Source: Staphylococcus shinii (GTDB taxonomy: Bacteria > Bacillota > Bacilli > Staphylococcales > Staphylococcaceae). From it: a DNA stretch of 64,000 bases. Below the pieces are notes generated by a model. The model searched no databases and had not been told where the DNA came from. It saw only the letters and a list, made by a program, of their open reading frames with translations. Below, piece by piece: positions 55,801-64,000 of the stretch (positions are counted from its first letter, which is position 1; the number at the start of each line of letters is the position of its first letter). Made by a program: the position numbers and the translations under genes. Location of the stretch: assembly GCF_017583065.1 (NCBI RefSeq), contig NZ_JAGEVL010000001.1, positions 496,001 to 560,000 of the forward strand. The letters run 5' to 3'.

Positions 55801-55938
55801 TCATTTTATATTAAAGTCTTTTAATATTTTTTCTTGATTTTTAGCTTTCTTGGTTACAACAAACGTATTAAGGAAATGTTTTAAAAACCTCTGCACCCAA
55901 TCTGCACCCAAAACGCTCAACAAGATAAAAATAGGTGC

Positions 55939-55984
55939 AAAAAAACAACCCGAAATCATCCTATTAGAATGACACGAGTTGTTT
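55939..55984 (-). terminator. Terminator after glnA
   Basis: AAACAAC.CG..ATCAT pairs imperfectly with AATGAC.CG.GTTGTTT and ends in T7 on the minus strand. Confidence 0.85.
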
Positions 55985-56017
55985 ATATACCTAGTGTTTA
56001 ACCCCTTTGTTTAGCAC

Positions 56018-57358
56018 CTAGTATTGTTTCATATATTGTTCTCTTTCCCATTCAGAAACTTGAGTTCTGTAGTAATCCCATTCAATTGATTTAGAATTTA
56101 TGAATTGATTATAAATATGATTACCAAGCGCTTCTTTGATTGGTTCGTTGTTCTTCATAGCTTTAATTGCTGTATATAAAGTTGAAGGTAAATCTTCAAT
56201 GCCAACTGCTTCACGTTCTTCACGGTTCATTTCATAAATATTTTGGTTAACTGGTTCTGGTACTTCTAATTTGTTTTTAATACCATCTAAACCAGCTTGT
56301 AAGATTGCTGCTAATGCTAAGTATGGATTTGCTGCTGGGTCGACTGAGCGCACTTCTACACGTGTGGATAATCCACGAGATGATGGTACACGGATTAATG
56401 GAGAACGGTTTTTACCACTCCATGCAATATAACAAGGTGCTTCATAACCTGGAACTAATCGTTTATAAGAGTTTACTAGCGGGTTACATACGCCTGTAAA
56501 TCCACGTGCATTTTTCAAGATACCTGCAACAAAGTGGAATGCATCTTTAGTCATTTGCATATCACCATCTGGATCATAGAACGCGTTCTCTTTTCCTTTA
56601 AACAATGACATGTTAAAGTGCATTCCGCTACCATTCACACCAAATAATGGTTTTGGCATAAACGTTGCATGTAGGTTATGCTGACGTGCAATTGTTTTTA
56701 CAACAAGTTTAAATGTTTGGATATTATCACATGCTGTAATTGCATCTGCATATTTGAAGTCAATTTCATGTTGCCCTGGTGCAACTTCATGGTGGCTCGC
56801 TTCAATATCAAAGCCCATGTCTTCTAATTCTAATACGATGTCACGACGACAATTCTCACCTAAATCTGTTGGCGCTAAGTCAAAATATCCACCATCATCA
56901 TTTAATTCTAATGTTGGTTCACCTTTTTCATCTAATTTAAATAAGAAAAATTCAGGTTCAGGCCCTAAGTTTAATTCTGAGAACCCTAAATCTTTCATTT
57001 CATTTAATACACGCTTTAAGTTCGCACGAGGATCACCTTCAAACGGTGTACCATCTGTTTTATACACGTCACAAATTAAACGAGCAACTTTACCTTGTCC
57101 AGCAGTCCATGGGAAAATAACCCATGTATCTAAATCTGGGTATAAATACATATCAGATTCTTCGATACGTACAAATCCTTCAATTGAAGAACCATCAAAC
57201 ATCATTTCGTTATCTAAAACTTTTTCTAATTGGCTAACTGGTACTTCAACGTTTTTAATAACACCTAAAATATCAGTAAATTGTAATCTTAGGTATCTTA
57301 CATTTTCTTCTTTAGCAAACTTATAAATATCTTCTTTGGTAAATGAACGTTTTGGCAT
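56018..57358 (-). CDS. glnA: Glutamine synthetase type I
   Basis: A 446-residue GS-I-alpha enzyme that makes glutamine from glutamate and ammonia. Key blocks: [29 protein letters not shown], the ATP site [19 protein letters not shown], and NRSPLIRVP. The adenylylation tyrosine loop of GS-I-beta is absent, as usual in Firmicutes, where the feedback-inhibited enzyme itself controls GlnR. The start follows GGGGGAC. Second gene of glnR-glnA with a 20-base gap. Confidence 0.98.
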   Translation of the reverse strand: MPKRSFTKEDIYKFAKEENVRYLRLQFTDILGVIKNVEVPVSQLEKVLDNEMMFDGSSIEGFVRIEESDMYLYPDLDTWVIFPWTAGQGKVARLICDVYKTDGTPFEGDPRANLKRVLNEMKDLGFSELNLGPEPEFFLFKLDEKGEPTLELNDDGGYFDLAPTDLGENCRRDIVLELEDMGFDIEASHHEVAPGQHEIDFKYADAITACDNIQTFKLVVKTIARQHNLHATFMPKPLFGVNGSGMHFNMSLFKGKENAFYDPDGDMQMTKDAFHFVAGILKNARGFTGVCNPLVNSYKRLVPGYEAPCYIAWSGKNRSPLIRVPSSRGLSTRVEVRSVDPAANPYLALAAILQAGLDGIKNKLEVPEPVNQNIYEMNREEREAVGIEDLPSTLYTAIKAMKNNEPIKEALGNHIYNQFINSKSIEWDYYRTQVSEWEREQYMKQY

Positions 57359-57378
57359 TGTAAATGTCCCCCATTATT

Positions 57379-57747
57379 TTATTTGATAAAACGTGATAAA
57401 TCTCCACGGTTTATCGGAATTGCTTCTCGCTGTGGTTTCTGAGTGGCTTCAACTATCATTTGTTTTCTTGTTTCTTGTTCATCATCAGTAAGGTGATCTT
57501 GATCATTTTTTATAATTTGTTTTATTCCTTTTATATTAAAACCTTTTTCAATCAAGTTTTTAATTTCTAAAAGTCGTTCCAAATCATTTAATGAAAAAAG
57601 TCTTTTGTTCCCCTCTGACCTATGTGGTTTAAGCAGTTCATGTGTTTCATAGTAACGAATTTGCCTTGCAGTCAATTCGCTTAATTTTGTTACAACACTC
57701 ATAGGGAAAACCGGCATACTTCGTCTTAATGTATCATTTGACTTCAA
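57379..57747 (-). CDS. glnR: GlnR, MerR-family repressor of glutamine synthetase
   Basis: A 122-residue MerR-type repressor. The winged helix-turn-helix spans residues about 13-80 ([19 protein letters not shown] and [18 protein letters not shown]); the short C-terminal tail ([16 protein letters not shown]) is the region that responds to feedback-inhibited GlnA. The frame begins at GTG 57756, but TTG 57747 follows GAGGTG by six bases and fits the family start. A perfect GlnR operator is 66-82 bases upstream, showing autoregulation. Confidence 0.95.
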   Translation of the reverse strand: MKSNDTLRRSMPVFPMSVVTKLSELTARQIRYYETHELLKPHRSEGNKRLFSLNDLERLLEIKNLIEKGFNIKGIKQIIKNDQDHLTDDEQETRKQMIVEATQKPQREAIPINRGDLSRFIK

Positions 57748-57812
57748 TCCGATCACCTCTATTTTTGAACTTGTAATAAATTTAGCATAATATCTAAATT
57801 AATTCAAAGATA

Positions 57813-57829
57813 TGTAAGGTTTTCTAACA
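57813..57829. promoter_or_regulatory. GlnR operator (autoregulatory)
   Basis: TGTAAGGTTTTCTAACA is an exact match to TGTNA-N7-TNACA, flanked by ATA/TAT that extend the symmetry. Confidence 0.9.
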
Positions 57830-58008
57830 TATACTCCAATCCGTTGATATAACTACTCTCAACACTATCACTATCCATTACTCAAATAAATTTTTAGAAA
57901 ATTCCTTAAATTTTTTCAAAAAAACACCATATATTTTATCTATGATTACTAAAATTAACACTCAATTTCAGTTCATCGCAAAATAAAATATATGGTTAAA
58001 GTTATTAT

Positions 58009-59247
58009 TTATACAAGTTGTTGCGTTCTTAATTTTTGTGCCGCTCTTGATACAGCTAATTTAACATGTTCATATGTTAAACCACCTTGCACATAAACTT
58101 CGTATGGTGGTCTTATCGGACCATCTGCTGATAATTCTATAGAAGATCCTTGTACAAAGGTGCCTGCTGCCATAATTACATCATCTTCATAGCCTGGCAT
58201 GTATGCAGGCTCTGGACTGAAATGTGCATTTATTGGAGAAGCTTGTTGAATACTTTGACAAAATAGAATCATTTGCTCTTTTGTATCAAATGACACAGTT
58301 TGTATTAAGTCAGTTCTAGTAATATCATAACGTGGTGTCGTACGCATATCCATTTTTTCTAATAATAAACTGGTAAACAATGCGCCCTTTAAACTTTGAC
58401 TCACTACGTGAGGCGCAAGAAAGAATCCTTGATACATTTCTTGAAGTGAATTTAAGGAAGCACCTGCTTCTTTACCTATTCCTGGCGCAGTTAATCGATA
58501 ACCACATCTTTCGACTAACGTTTTTTTACCTGCGATATAGCCGCCTATTTTGGCTAACCCGCCTCCTGGATTTTTAATCAACGATCCTGCTATTAAGTCT
58601 GCACCACATTCAATAGGTTCACGTTTCTCAACAAATTCTCCATAACAATTATCAACAAAGACAATCACTTCCGGATATTTCGCTTTGATTTGATTAATAG
58701 CTCTTTCAATTTTTGCTAAATCAATAGATGGTCGTTGATCATAACCTTTAGAACGTTGAATCGCAATGACTTTAGTTTGAGGTTTAATATTATTTAAAAC
58801 AGCGTCAATATCAATGTCATCTTGTTTTAAATCCACTTTACTGTATGCAACACCGTGTTCTTTTAAACTTTCTATCCCATTACCATTAATACCAATTACT
58901 TCTAACAATGTATCATATGGGTCGCCTGTAATATATAAAAGTTCATCTCCATATTTCAAAACACTCTGTAAGGCAATTGTAATCGCGTGCGTACCAGAAA
59001 TAATTTGAGGTCTTACAATGGCATCTTCCGCTTTAAAAGTGTGTGCATAAATTGCTTCAAGGTGGTCTCGACCTATGTCATCATAACCATAACCTGTCGT
59101 ACCTTGTAAGTCGTTTTCTGTTGCTTTGACTGCATGAAAAGCATTTAAAACCTTTTCTTGATTCTCATAGGCAACATCTTCAATGTTTTTAAAATAAGGT
59201 ATTAATGTTTCTTCAGTTTCTGCAATCAGTTGTTTCATCTCTTCCAT
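58009..59247 (-). CDS. Methionine gamma-lyase-like PLP enzyme (aluminium-resistance family)
   Basis: A 412-residue PLP-dependent protein of the group annotated as methionine gamma-lyase or aluminium resistance protein. The PLP lysine is in GSLIKNPGGGLAK near residue 234; GTHAITIALQ and VFVDNCYGEFVE are cofactor-contact blocks. True activity is unproven in staphylococci. ATG follows AAGGAAG. It is 16 bases downstream of hflX and in the same direction, so probably co-transcribed. Confidence 0.88.
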   Translation of the reverse strand: MEEMKQLIAETEETLIPYFKNIEDVAYENQEKVLNAFHAVKATENDLQGTTGYGYDDIGRDHLEAIYAHTFKAEDAIVRPQIISGTHAITIALQSVLKYGDELLYITGDPYDTLLEVIGINGNGIESLKEHGVAYSKVDLKQDDIDIDAVLNNIKPQTKVIAIQRSKGYDQRPSIDLAKIERAINQIKAKYPEVIVFVDNCYGEFVEKREPIECGADLIAGSLIKNPGGGLAKIGGYIAGKKTLVERCGYRLTAPGIGKEAGASLNSLQEMYQGFFLAPHVVSQSLKGALFTSLLLEKMDMRTTPRYDITRTDLIQTVSFDTKEQMILFCQSIQQASPINAHFSPEPAYMPGYEDDVIMAAGTFVQGSSIELSADGPIRPPYEVYVQGGLTYEHVKLAVSRAAQKLRTQQLV

Positions 59248-59263
59248 TAATCATTACTTCCTT

Positions 59264-60499
59264 CTACTCTTTTTTATAGCCTTTCACTTCATAAGTCGCA
59301 GTTGCGTCATTAAAATTCAATTCAGATACCAATGTGTGTTGTTTTAAGAAATATAAATGATCGGCATCTGAACTAGGCACATGCTCTTCATAATAAGTTA
59401 ATACTTTTTTCACTTCATTATATAAAAGTTCTTTAACCTTTTCTACATCTTCTTGTTCTTTACTTGAAACGAACACATGTGGTTTATTTGTTGCTGGCAA
59501 TGTCCCTTCGTGTAAATCTTTTTTATTAAAAATAATTGCTTGAGGGATTTGCCCCATTTCTAAATCACCAATAATTTGGTTCACCGTATCATATTGGCCT
59601 CTGTATTCTGGATGACTACTATCTACTACATGTAATAGTAAGTCTGCATTTTTGGCTTCTTCCAAAGTAGATTTAAAAGCAGCAATGAGCGTTGTTGGTA
59701 ATTTTTGTATAAAACCAACCGTATCAGAAATAATGAGATTAAAGCCATCGTTAATTTGAATTTGTCTCGTTTTAGGATCAAGCGTTGCAAACAATAAGTT
59801 CTTTTCGTATGTTGTTTCTTTAGCTAACGCGTTAAACCATGATGATTTACCAGCATTTGTATAACCAACAAGCGCAACTTGAAAAACGTGATTTTGTTCA
59901 CGTTTATTACGATAACGTTCACGATGTTCTACTACGGTTTCTAACTGATGCTTGATTTCATTCATTCTTGTCCTTATGTGTCGACGATCCATTTCAAGCT
60001 TTGTTTCACCAGGACCTCTTGTACCGATACCGCCACCTAAACGTGACAAACTACGCCCATGTCCTTGTAATCTAGGCATTAAATAATCTAATTGAGCTAG
60101 TTCTACTTGTAATTTTCCTTCTTTACTACGCGCTCTTAAAGCAAATATTTCTAATATAAGCTGTGTTCTATCAATAATTTTCACGTTTAAATTACCATTA
60201 AGTGTCTTAGATTGCGCAGTGGTCAATTCATCATTTGCCACGATAACATCAATATCGTGAAATTCAACGTATGCTTTTATCTCATCTAATTTACCCTTAC
60301 CAACGTAGTACTTATTATCAAAATTTGTTCTATTTTGAGTAAATTGCTCTTGAACATCCAACCGACATGTTCTAGATAGAGATGCCAACTCTTCCATCGT
60401 AGATTCAAAATTATAATTATTGTCTGTTTGAGCATGAACTCCAATCAATATTGCTGTTTCTAATTTTTGTTTAGTTGTATGCGTTTGATATTGGGTCAT
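59264..60499 (-). CDS. hflX: HflX, ribosome-associated GTPase
   Basis: A 411-residue GTPase that splits stalled ribosomes under stress. The N-terminal nucleotide-binding domain ends in GTRGPGETKLEMDRRHI; the GTPase motifs are G1 GYTNAGKSSWFNA near residue 205, G3 DTVGF, and G4 NKKD. The frame continues to 60541, but ATG 60499 follows GAGGTG by six bases. Divergent from gpx. Confidence 0.96.
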   Translation of the reverse strand: MTQYQTHTTKQKLETAILIGVHAQTDNNYNFESTMEELASLSRTCRLDVQEQFTQNRTNFDNKYYVGKGKLDEIKAYVEFHDIDVIVANDELTTAQSKTLNGNLNVKIIDRTQLILEIFALRARSKEGKLQVELAQLDYLMPRLQGHGRSLSRLGGGIGTRGPGETKLEMDRRHIRTRMNEIKHQLETVVEHRERYRNKREQNHVFQVALVGYTNAGKSSWFNALAKETTYEKNLLFATLDPKTRQIQINDGFNLIISDTVGFIQKLPTTLIAAFKSTLEEAKNADLLLHVVDSSHPEYRGQYDTVNQIIGDLEMGQIPQAIIFNKKDLHEGTLPATNKPHVFVSSKEQEDVEKVKELLYNEVKKVLTYYEEHVPSSDADHLYFLKQHTLVSELNFNDATATYEVKGYKKE

Positions 60500-60603
60500 A
60501 ACATGCACCTCTTTTCCAAGTTTTCTTAGCCATTCTATCATAGTGCCAATATAAAGACTATAAACTCAAATTGTGTTAAATTAATAAGAAGAGGTGAATT
60601 AAA

Positions 60604-61077
60604 ATGACTATATATGATATAGAAGTTAAAAAACCAAATGGAACATCGTATCAATTAGATGCTTATAAAGATAAAGTTATGCTGATTGTGAATACTGCTA
60701 GTGAATGTGGTTTCACACCTCAGTTTGAAGGTTTACAAGAATTATACGAGAAATATAAAGAACAAGATTTTATCGTTTTAGGGTTCCCTTGCAACCAATT
60801 CGGCGGGCAAGAACCTGGTAGCGGAGAAGAAGCAACACAAAACTGTAAAATTAACTATGGCGTTTCTTTTCCAATGCATGAAAAAATAGATGTTAAAGGA
60901 GATAACCAACATCCACTTTTCAAATTTTTAACAGAAGCGCAAAATGGGTTGTTCAACGAAAAAATAAAATGGAATTTCACAAAATTTTTAGTTGATAAAA
61001 AAGGAAATGTTGTTAACCGCTTCTCTCCACAGAAAAAACCAAACCAAATTGAATCTGATATTGAAGCTCTACTTTAA
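60604..61077 (+). CDS. Glutathione-peroxidase-family thiol peroxidase
   Basis: A 157-residue thioredoxin-fold peroxidase (staphylococcal BsaA/GpxA type). The catalytic Cys35 is in [15 protein letters not shown], with Gln and Trp of the triad in [13 protein letters not shown] and [10 protein letters not shown]. Cysteine rather than selenocysteine; it probably uses thioredoxin or bacillithiol, since staphylococci lack glutathione synthesis. The start follows AGAAGAGGTG. Confidence 0.95.
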   Translation: MTIYDIEVKKPNGTSYQLDAYKDKVMLIVNTASECGFTPQFEGLQELYEKYKEQDFIVLGFPCNQFGGQEPGSGEEATQNCKINYGVSFPMHEKIDVKGDNQHPLFKFLTEAQNGLFNEKIKWNFTKFLVDKKGNVVNRFSPQKKPNQIESDIEALL

Positions 61078-61260
61078 TTCAATACAAAATATCTAGAATT
61101 AAACGATTAAACTAATATTTTAATAATTATAATTACATGATGTCACATTTTAATCATGCGGGTTTATAAATTAAACTTTAAAGTAATTATTAATGTAGAC
61201 TTAATAATTAATGCTTATGATATAACACTAGAGACAGGGGTATGAATAATACCTCTCCTT

Positions 61261-61306
61261 AAAATAAGAGAGTTAATCCTTAACGGCTTAACTCTCTTAT
61301 TATTTA
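61261..61306 (+). terminator. Terminator after gpx
   Basis: AATAAGAGAGTTAA and TTAACTCTCTTATT form a 14-bp perfect stem around 11 bases, followed by ATTTAT. Confidence 0.85.
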
Positions 61307-61415
61307 TAAGTTCATAATTTTAACCGCGCATGCCTTTAGTTTATAATTTGCCCCGTGCACTTTCACTCATAAATTTTCTCCGATGGTCAAAACGTTATAA
61401 AGTTTCATAAAAACA

Positions 61416-61462
61416 AATAAACGCCAATTTCTATTATATTTTTATAGAAACAGACGTTTATT
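61416..61462 (-). terminator. Terminator region after hfq
   Basis: AATAAACG...TTTCTAT pairs with ATAGAAA...CGTTTATT around a T-rich loop; the stop of hfq is 85 bases upstream on the minus strand. On that strand TTG and mixed bases follow, so it is moderate in strength. Confidence 0.6.
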
Positions 61463-61546
61463 CTTTAGACAGAGATATTTACACCCCTGTCCTTCTACTT
61501 ATACATAAAGTATCATATTAAATTTTGCTTTTTTAATACGTAGTGT

Positions 61547-61771
61547 TTATGCTTCTTCGTTAGTGTTTGAATCGTCAATTGTAAACGTACTTATAGCATG
61601 TTTGTAAATTAAATGCTGTTTACCTTGAGATAATAAGCACACTAAATAGTTGTCATAATCTTCGATAATACCTTTCATTTGAAAACCGTTCACTAAAAAA
61701 ACAACTACCTTTGTCTGATCAGCCTTAAATTGCCCAAGGAATTTATCTTGGATGTTCTCTGTTGTATTCAT
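61547..61771 (-). CDS. hfq: Hfq RNA chaperone
   Basis: A 74-residue Sm-fold hexamer subunit. Sm1 is NIQDKFLGQFKADQTKVVVF and NGFQMKG; Sm2 ends in the diagnostic YKHAIST near residue 57. The C-terminal tail is short and acidic (DDSNTNEEA), unlike the long tails of enterobacteria. The start follows AAAAGGAGAAC and lies one base after the miaA stop, so the two genes are coupled. Confidence 0.97.
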   Translation of the reverse strand: MNTTENIQDKFLGQFKADQTKVVVFLVNGFQMKGIIEDYDNYLVCLLSQGKQHLIYKHAISTFTIDDSNTNEEA

Positions 61772-61772
61772 A

Positions 61773-62720
61773 TTATGTTCTCCTTTTCTGTATTTGGACT
61801 GAAACCTCTTCTAACATCAATGATAGTGACATTTTCTCTCTATCTAACCACAACACGTCAAGCTTGTTTTTAAACCAGGTCATTTGTCGCTTAGCGTAAT
61901 TTCTAGAATGCTGTTTTAATTTTTCAGTTGCCTCATCCAAACTCAATTCTTGTTTGATGACCGGTACAATTTCTTTATATCCTATCGCTTGCATACTTTG
62001 ACTAGTTTCATATCCATTGTCAACGAGTTGTTGCACTTCACTAACTAATCCACGTTCCAACATTATATCTACGCGTTTATTAATTCTTTGATATAATATG
62101 CCACGCGACATTTCTATCCCTAATAATAATGTATCATAATTTTCAGTAAATTGTTGCACTTTCTTGCGAGAACTTAAAAGTTTTTTTGTTTTTAAATAAT
62201 ACTGTATTGCTCTTCTAACTCTTTTACGATTATTTGGGTGTATGTCCTGCGCTGACGCCTCATCAAATGATGCCAAGTACTGATGTAGTTCCTCATTTGA
62301 AAGTTGATCAAGCTCAGATAATTTCGCTTCAATTTCCAAGCTTTTCTGCTCAGAGATAGTTTCATCTTCAAAATCATAATTATAGATAAGAGATTGAATA
62401 TACAGTCCTGTCCCCCCTGCAATGATAGGCACATGCCCTCTGGCTGTAATTTCTTTTATTAATCGTTGCGCTCTATTTTTAAATTCATAGGCAGAAAAGT
62501 TTTCATCCGGTTCTAAAATATCAATCATATGATGCGGGATACCTGACATTTCGTCTTGTGTGATTTTAGCAGTTCCAATATCCATTTGTTTATAAACTTG
62601 CATTGAATCACCACTAATAATCTCACCATTCACTTTTTTTGCTAATTCAATACTAAATTCTGTTTTACCTACAGCTGTTGGCCCTACTAATACGATTAAA
62701 AATGGTTTGTCGTTTTGCAC
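61773..62720 (-). CDS. miaA: tRNA dimethylallyltransferase
   Basis: A 315-residue enzyme that adds the isopentenyl group to A37 of UNN-decoding tRNAs. P-loop GPTAVGKTEFS at residue 15, the catalytic ISGDSMQVYKQMDIGTAK, GGTGLYIQSL and the C-terminal YAKRQMTWFKNK are all present. The frame opens at TTG 62729, but GTG 62720 is the expected distance from GAGAG. Third gene reading from lysophospholipase to hfq; gaps are 20 and 1 base. Confidence 0.96.
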   Translation of the reverse strand: MQNDKPFLIVLVGPTAVGKTEFSIELAKKVNGEIISGDSMQVYKQMDIGTAKITQDEMSGIPHHMIDILEPDENFSAYEFKNRAQRLIKEITARGHVPIIAGGTGLYIQSLIYNYDFEDETISEQKSLEIEAKLSELDQLSNEELHQYLASFDEASAQDIHPNNRKRVRRAIQYYLKTKKLLSSRKKVQQFTENYDTLLLGIEMSRGILYQRINKRVDIMLERGLVSEVQQLVDNGYETSQSMQAIGYKEIVPVIKQELSLDEATEKLKQHSRNYAKRQMTWFKNKLDVLWLDREKMSLSLMLEEVSVQIQKRRT

Positions 62721-62739
62721 GTGTATCAACTCTCTTTAT

Positions 62740-63666
62740 CTATTTGTACTTTTTTAAAATTTGTCTCTCTATCCACTCATACATATGTTGCCATGTTTCT
62801 GTATAATCTTGCTCAAATAGTATTTCATGTCTTTTATTTTTATACAGGTGTACTGTAATATGCTTAACTCCTGCTTTTTTATATAAATTGCCTAGTTTTC
62901 TAATTCCTTTGCCATATTCACTCAACGGGTCATCTTTACCAGATATTAATAAAATTGGGAGGTCTGGATTAACCTTCTTCATATTTTTGCCACTACTTGT
63001 CAGTAACATATGTTTCATTGTTTCGTAGATTAATTGGTTAGATACCAAGAAACCTGTATAAGGATCTTTGATAAATTGTTCCACTTCTTCAGGATTACTA
63101 GATAACCAATCACTTGTTGTTTGCTGATTAACTATATCTTTGTTAAATGTTCTATACATAATACGATTTAGCCAATTTAAACGACGTCTTTTTCCTGAAA
63201 GCAATGTAATTAATTTCAAAATCATTCTTAGTAATGCAGCTTTAAATTTAGGGTATTGCGTAGTTCCTGATAAAATTAATCCTTGTGCTGCATCGGGATA
63301 TTTTTGAACAAAAATGCGAGCAATAATTGAACCCATAGAGTGACCGATTACAATGTAAGGAATATTATAATAATGCGCGCACATTGTTTGTGCTATTTCA
63401 TATGTATCATCTGCTACTTGAGACATATTATCAATATGTCCTCTATCACTCTCTTCAAGCTCTTTACCATGACCTCTATGGTTATGACGTAATACATCGT
63501 AACCTTGCTGATTTAACGATTCAACAAGAGGATCGTATCTATCCATATGCTCAGCCATACCATGTAGTAAATGTACGATACCAATCGTTTCATTTTTAGC
63601 TTTATCCAATTTAACTTCTAGCATTGTCCCGTCTGAAACCGTTATTTTAAATTCGTTTTTACTCAT
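62740..63666 (-). CDS. Alpha/beta hydrolase, lysophospholipase/monoacylglycerol lipase type
   Basis: A 308-residue hydrolase. The nucleophile serine is in GHSMGS near residue 97, the oxyanion LLHGMAEH near 38, and the acid/His pair near DDPLSEYG and RHEILFEQ. It likely releases fatty acids from lysophospholipids or monoglycerides. The frame extends to 63714, but ATG 63666 is eight bases after GGGGG. First in a group with miaA and hfq, downstream of glpD. Confidence 0.92.
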   Translation of the reverse strand: MSKNEFKITVSDGTMLEVKLDKAKNETIGIVHLLHGMAEHMDRYDPLVESLNQQGYDVLRHNHRGHGKELEESDRGHIDNMSQVADDTYEIAQTMCAHYYNIPYIVIGHSMGSIIARIFVQKYPDAAQGLILSGTTQYPKFKAALLRMILKLITLLSGKRRRLNWLNRIMYRTFNKDIVNQQTTSDWLSSNPEEVEQFIKDPYTGFLVSNQLIYETMKHMLLTSSGKNMKKVNPDLPILLISGKDDPLSEYGKGIRKLGNLYKKAGVKHITVHLYKNKRHEILFEQDYTETWQHMYEWIERQILKKYK

Positions 63667-63785
63667 GTCGTTAGCCCCCCATACCATACGATTAATATTC
63701 ATTATATTATACAATATACCCTCAAAATATTATGTTATCAAATACTAAGCTATGCGTTAAGGCGTTAGTTACAATGACTATTGCA

Positions 63786-63826
63786 TAAAAAACAGCTACC
63801 AACTCATCAGAGTCGGTAGCTGCTTT
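63786..63826 (-). terminator. Terminator after glpD
   Basis: AGCTACC.ACT and AGT.GGTAGCT form a 10-bp stem with a short loop and end in TTTTTT on the minus strand. Confidence 0.9.
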
Positions 63827-63860
63827 CTTCTCACACTTTGTAGCACAAGATAATTGATAA

Positions 63861-64000
63861 TTATTCTTTTACAGCCGGTTGTTGGTTACCAGTTTGTGCT
63901 TCATCAATAGCAATTTGCAATTCTTTTGTATAAGCTTCTTTTTGAATATTAGTATATCCTAATAAGTCACTCATAACTTCTATAACTTGCTCTTTATAAT
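63861..64000 (-). CDS. glpD: Probable aerobic glycerol-3-phosphate dehydrogenase, C-terminal end
   Basis: The last 45 residues of a protein running off the window ([20 protein letters not shown] ending in NQQPAVKE). The helical tail fits the C-terminal domain of GlpD, and glpD is the gene that precedes the lysophospholipase-miaA-hfq group in staphylococci. The assignment leans on gene order, since the catalytic domains are outside the window. Confidence 0.7.
   Translation of the reverse strand, partial: YKEQVIEVMSDLLGYTNIQKEAYTKELQIAIDEAQTGNQQPAVKE

Larger units (their letters stand above)
61233..61491. repeat. 259-bp segment bounded by 16-bp imperfect inverted repeats
   Basis: GACAGGGGTATGAATA at the left edge and the reverse complement of GACAGGGGTGTAAATA at the right edge agree at 14 of 16 positions. 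The interior holds the gpx and hfq terminators and no gene. It could be a small non-autonomous mobile element or a large RNA structure. Confidence 0.5.

Noticed and set aside
1..64000. CRISPR arrays, tRNA and rRNA genes
   Set aside because: No regularly spaced repeats, no tRNA cloverleaf signatures and no rRNA blocks were seen on reading both strands.

Overview
The window is low-GC chromosomal DNA from a Staphylococcus. Gene content and order match the staphylococcal core chromosome: mprF, glcT, alsT, parC/parE, plsY, acnA, opuD, mscL, sbcCD, tkt, sosA/lexA, guaC, rpsN, rpmG, katA, lysP, the thr operon, nuc2, the des-type two-component locus, glnRA, hflX, gpx, hfq, miaA and the end of glpD. 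I cannot fix the species. Several proteins (ParC with Asp84, GlcT, the thioesterase) differ enough from S. aureus that a coagulase-negative species is more likely. Both ends of the window cut genes: mprF at base 1 and a probable glpD at base 64000.

Layout. 1-7.1 kb: cell-envelope and transport genes read leftward (mprF, an AI-2E-type permease, an integral-membrane acyltransferase, glcT, alsT). 7.3-11.8 kb: topoisomerase IV (parE-parC) under a LexA box; ParC carries Arg at position 80, a quinolone-resistance position. 11.9-19.3 kb: plsY, a HesB-like protein, a thioesterase, aconitase with a nearby Fur-like box, a betaine transporter and mscL. 19.4-30.9 kb: SOS and housekeeping block (sbcDC, ccdC-like, yneF-like, transketolase, DUF896, sosA/lexA, a CAP-domain protein). 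30.9-38.9 kb: guaC, a divergent Zur-type ribosomal-protein pair (rpsN/rpmG), katA with a PerR box, lysP, a conserved small protein and a decayed IS1182-family element abutting the thr operon. 38.9-43.8 kb: hom-thrC-thrB-HAD operon and a divergent aspartokinase. 43.8-47.5 kb: poorly characterised staphylococcal genes (nucleotidyltransferase-like, DeoR-sensor-like, NERD-like), nuc2 and a small membrane protein. 47.5-52.0 kb: ABC transporter plus DesK/DesR-like two-component operon with a striking pair of palindromes at its promoter, then an AraC/GyrI regulator. 52.2-56.0 kb: gene-poor accessory region with an Ohr-like protein, a putative 40-residue membrane peptide with its own terminator, a 59-residue charged protein, and three copies of a leader-like repeat. 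56.0-64.0 kb: glnR-glnA, a PLP enzyme, hflX, gpx, hfq-miaA-lysophospholipase and glpD.

Regulatory logic is unusually readable. LexA boxes mark lexA, sosA, sbcD and parE. Zur boxes mark both rpsN and rpmG. A PerR box lies at katA, a perfect GlnR operator at glnR, a Fur-like box near acnA, and a CodY-like box before the aspartokinase. Two genes (the acyltransferase and the CAP-domain protein) have reading frames whose conserved N-termini cannot be reached from ATG, GTG or TTG. No rRNA, tRNA or CRISPR array was seen. All family calls rest on recognition of motifs and synteny; nothing was searched against a database.
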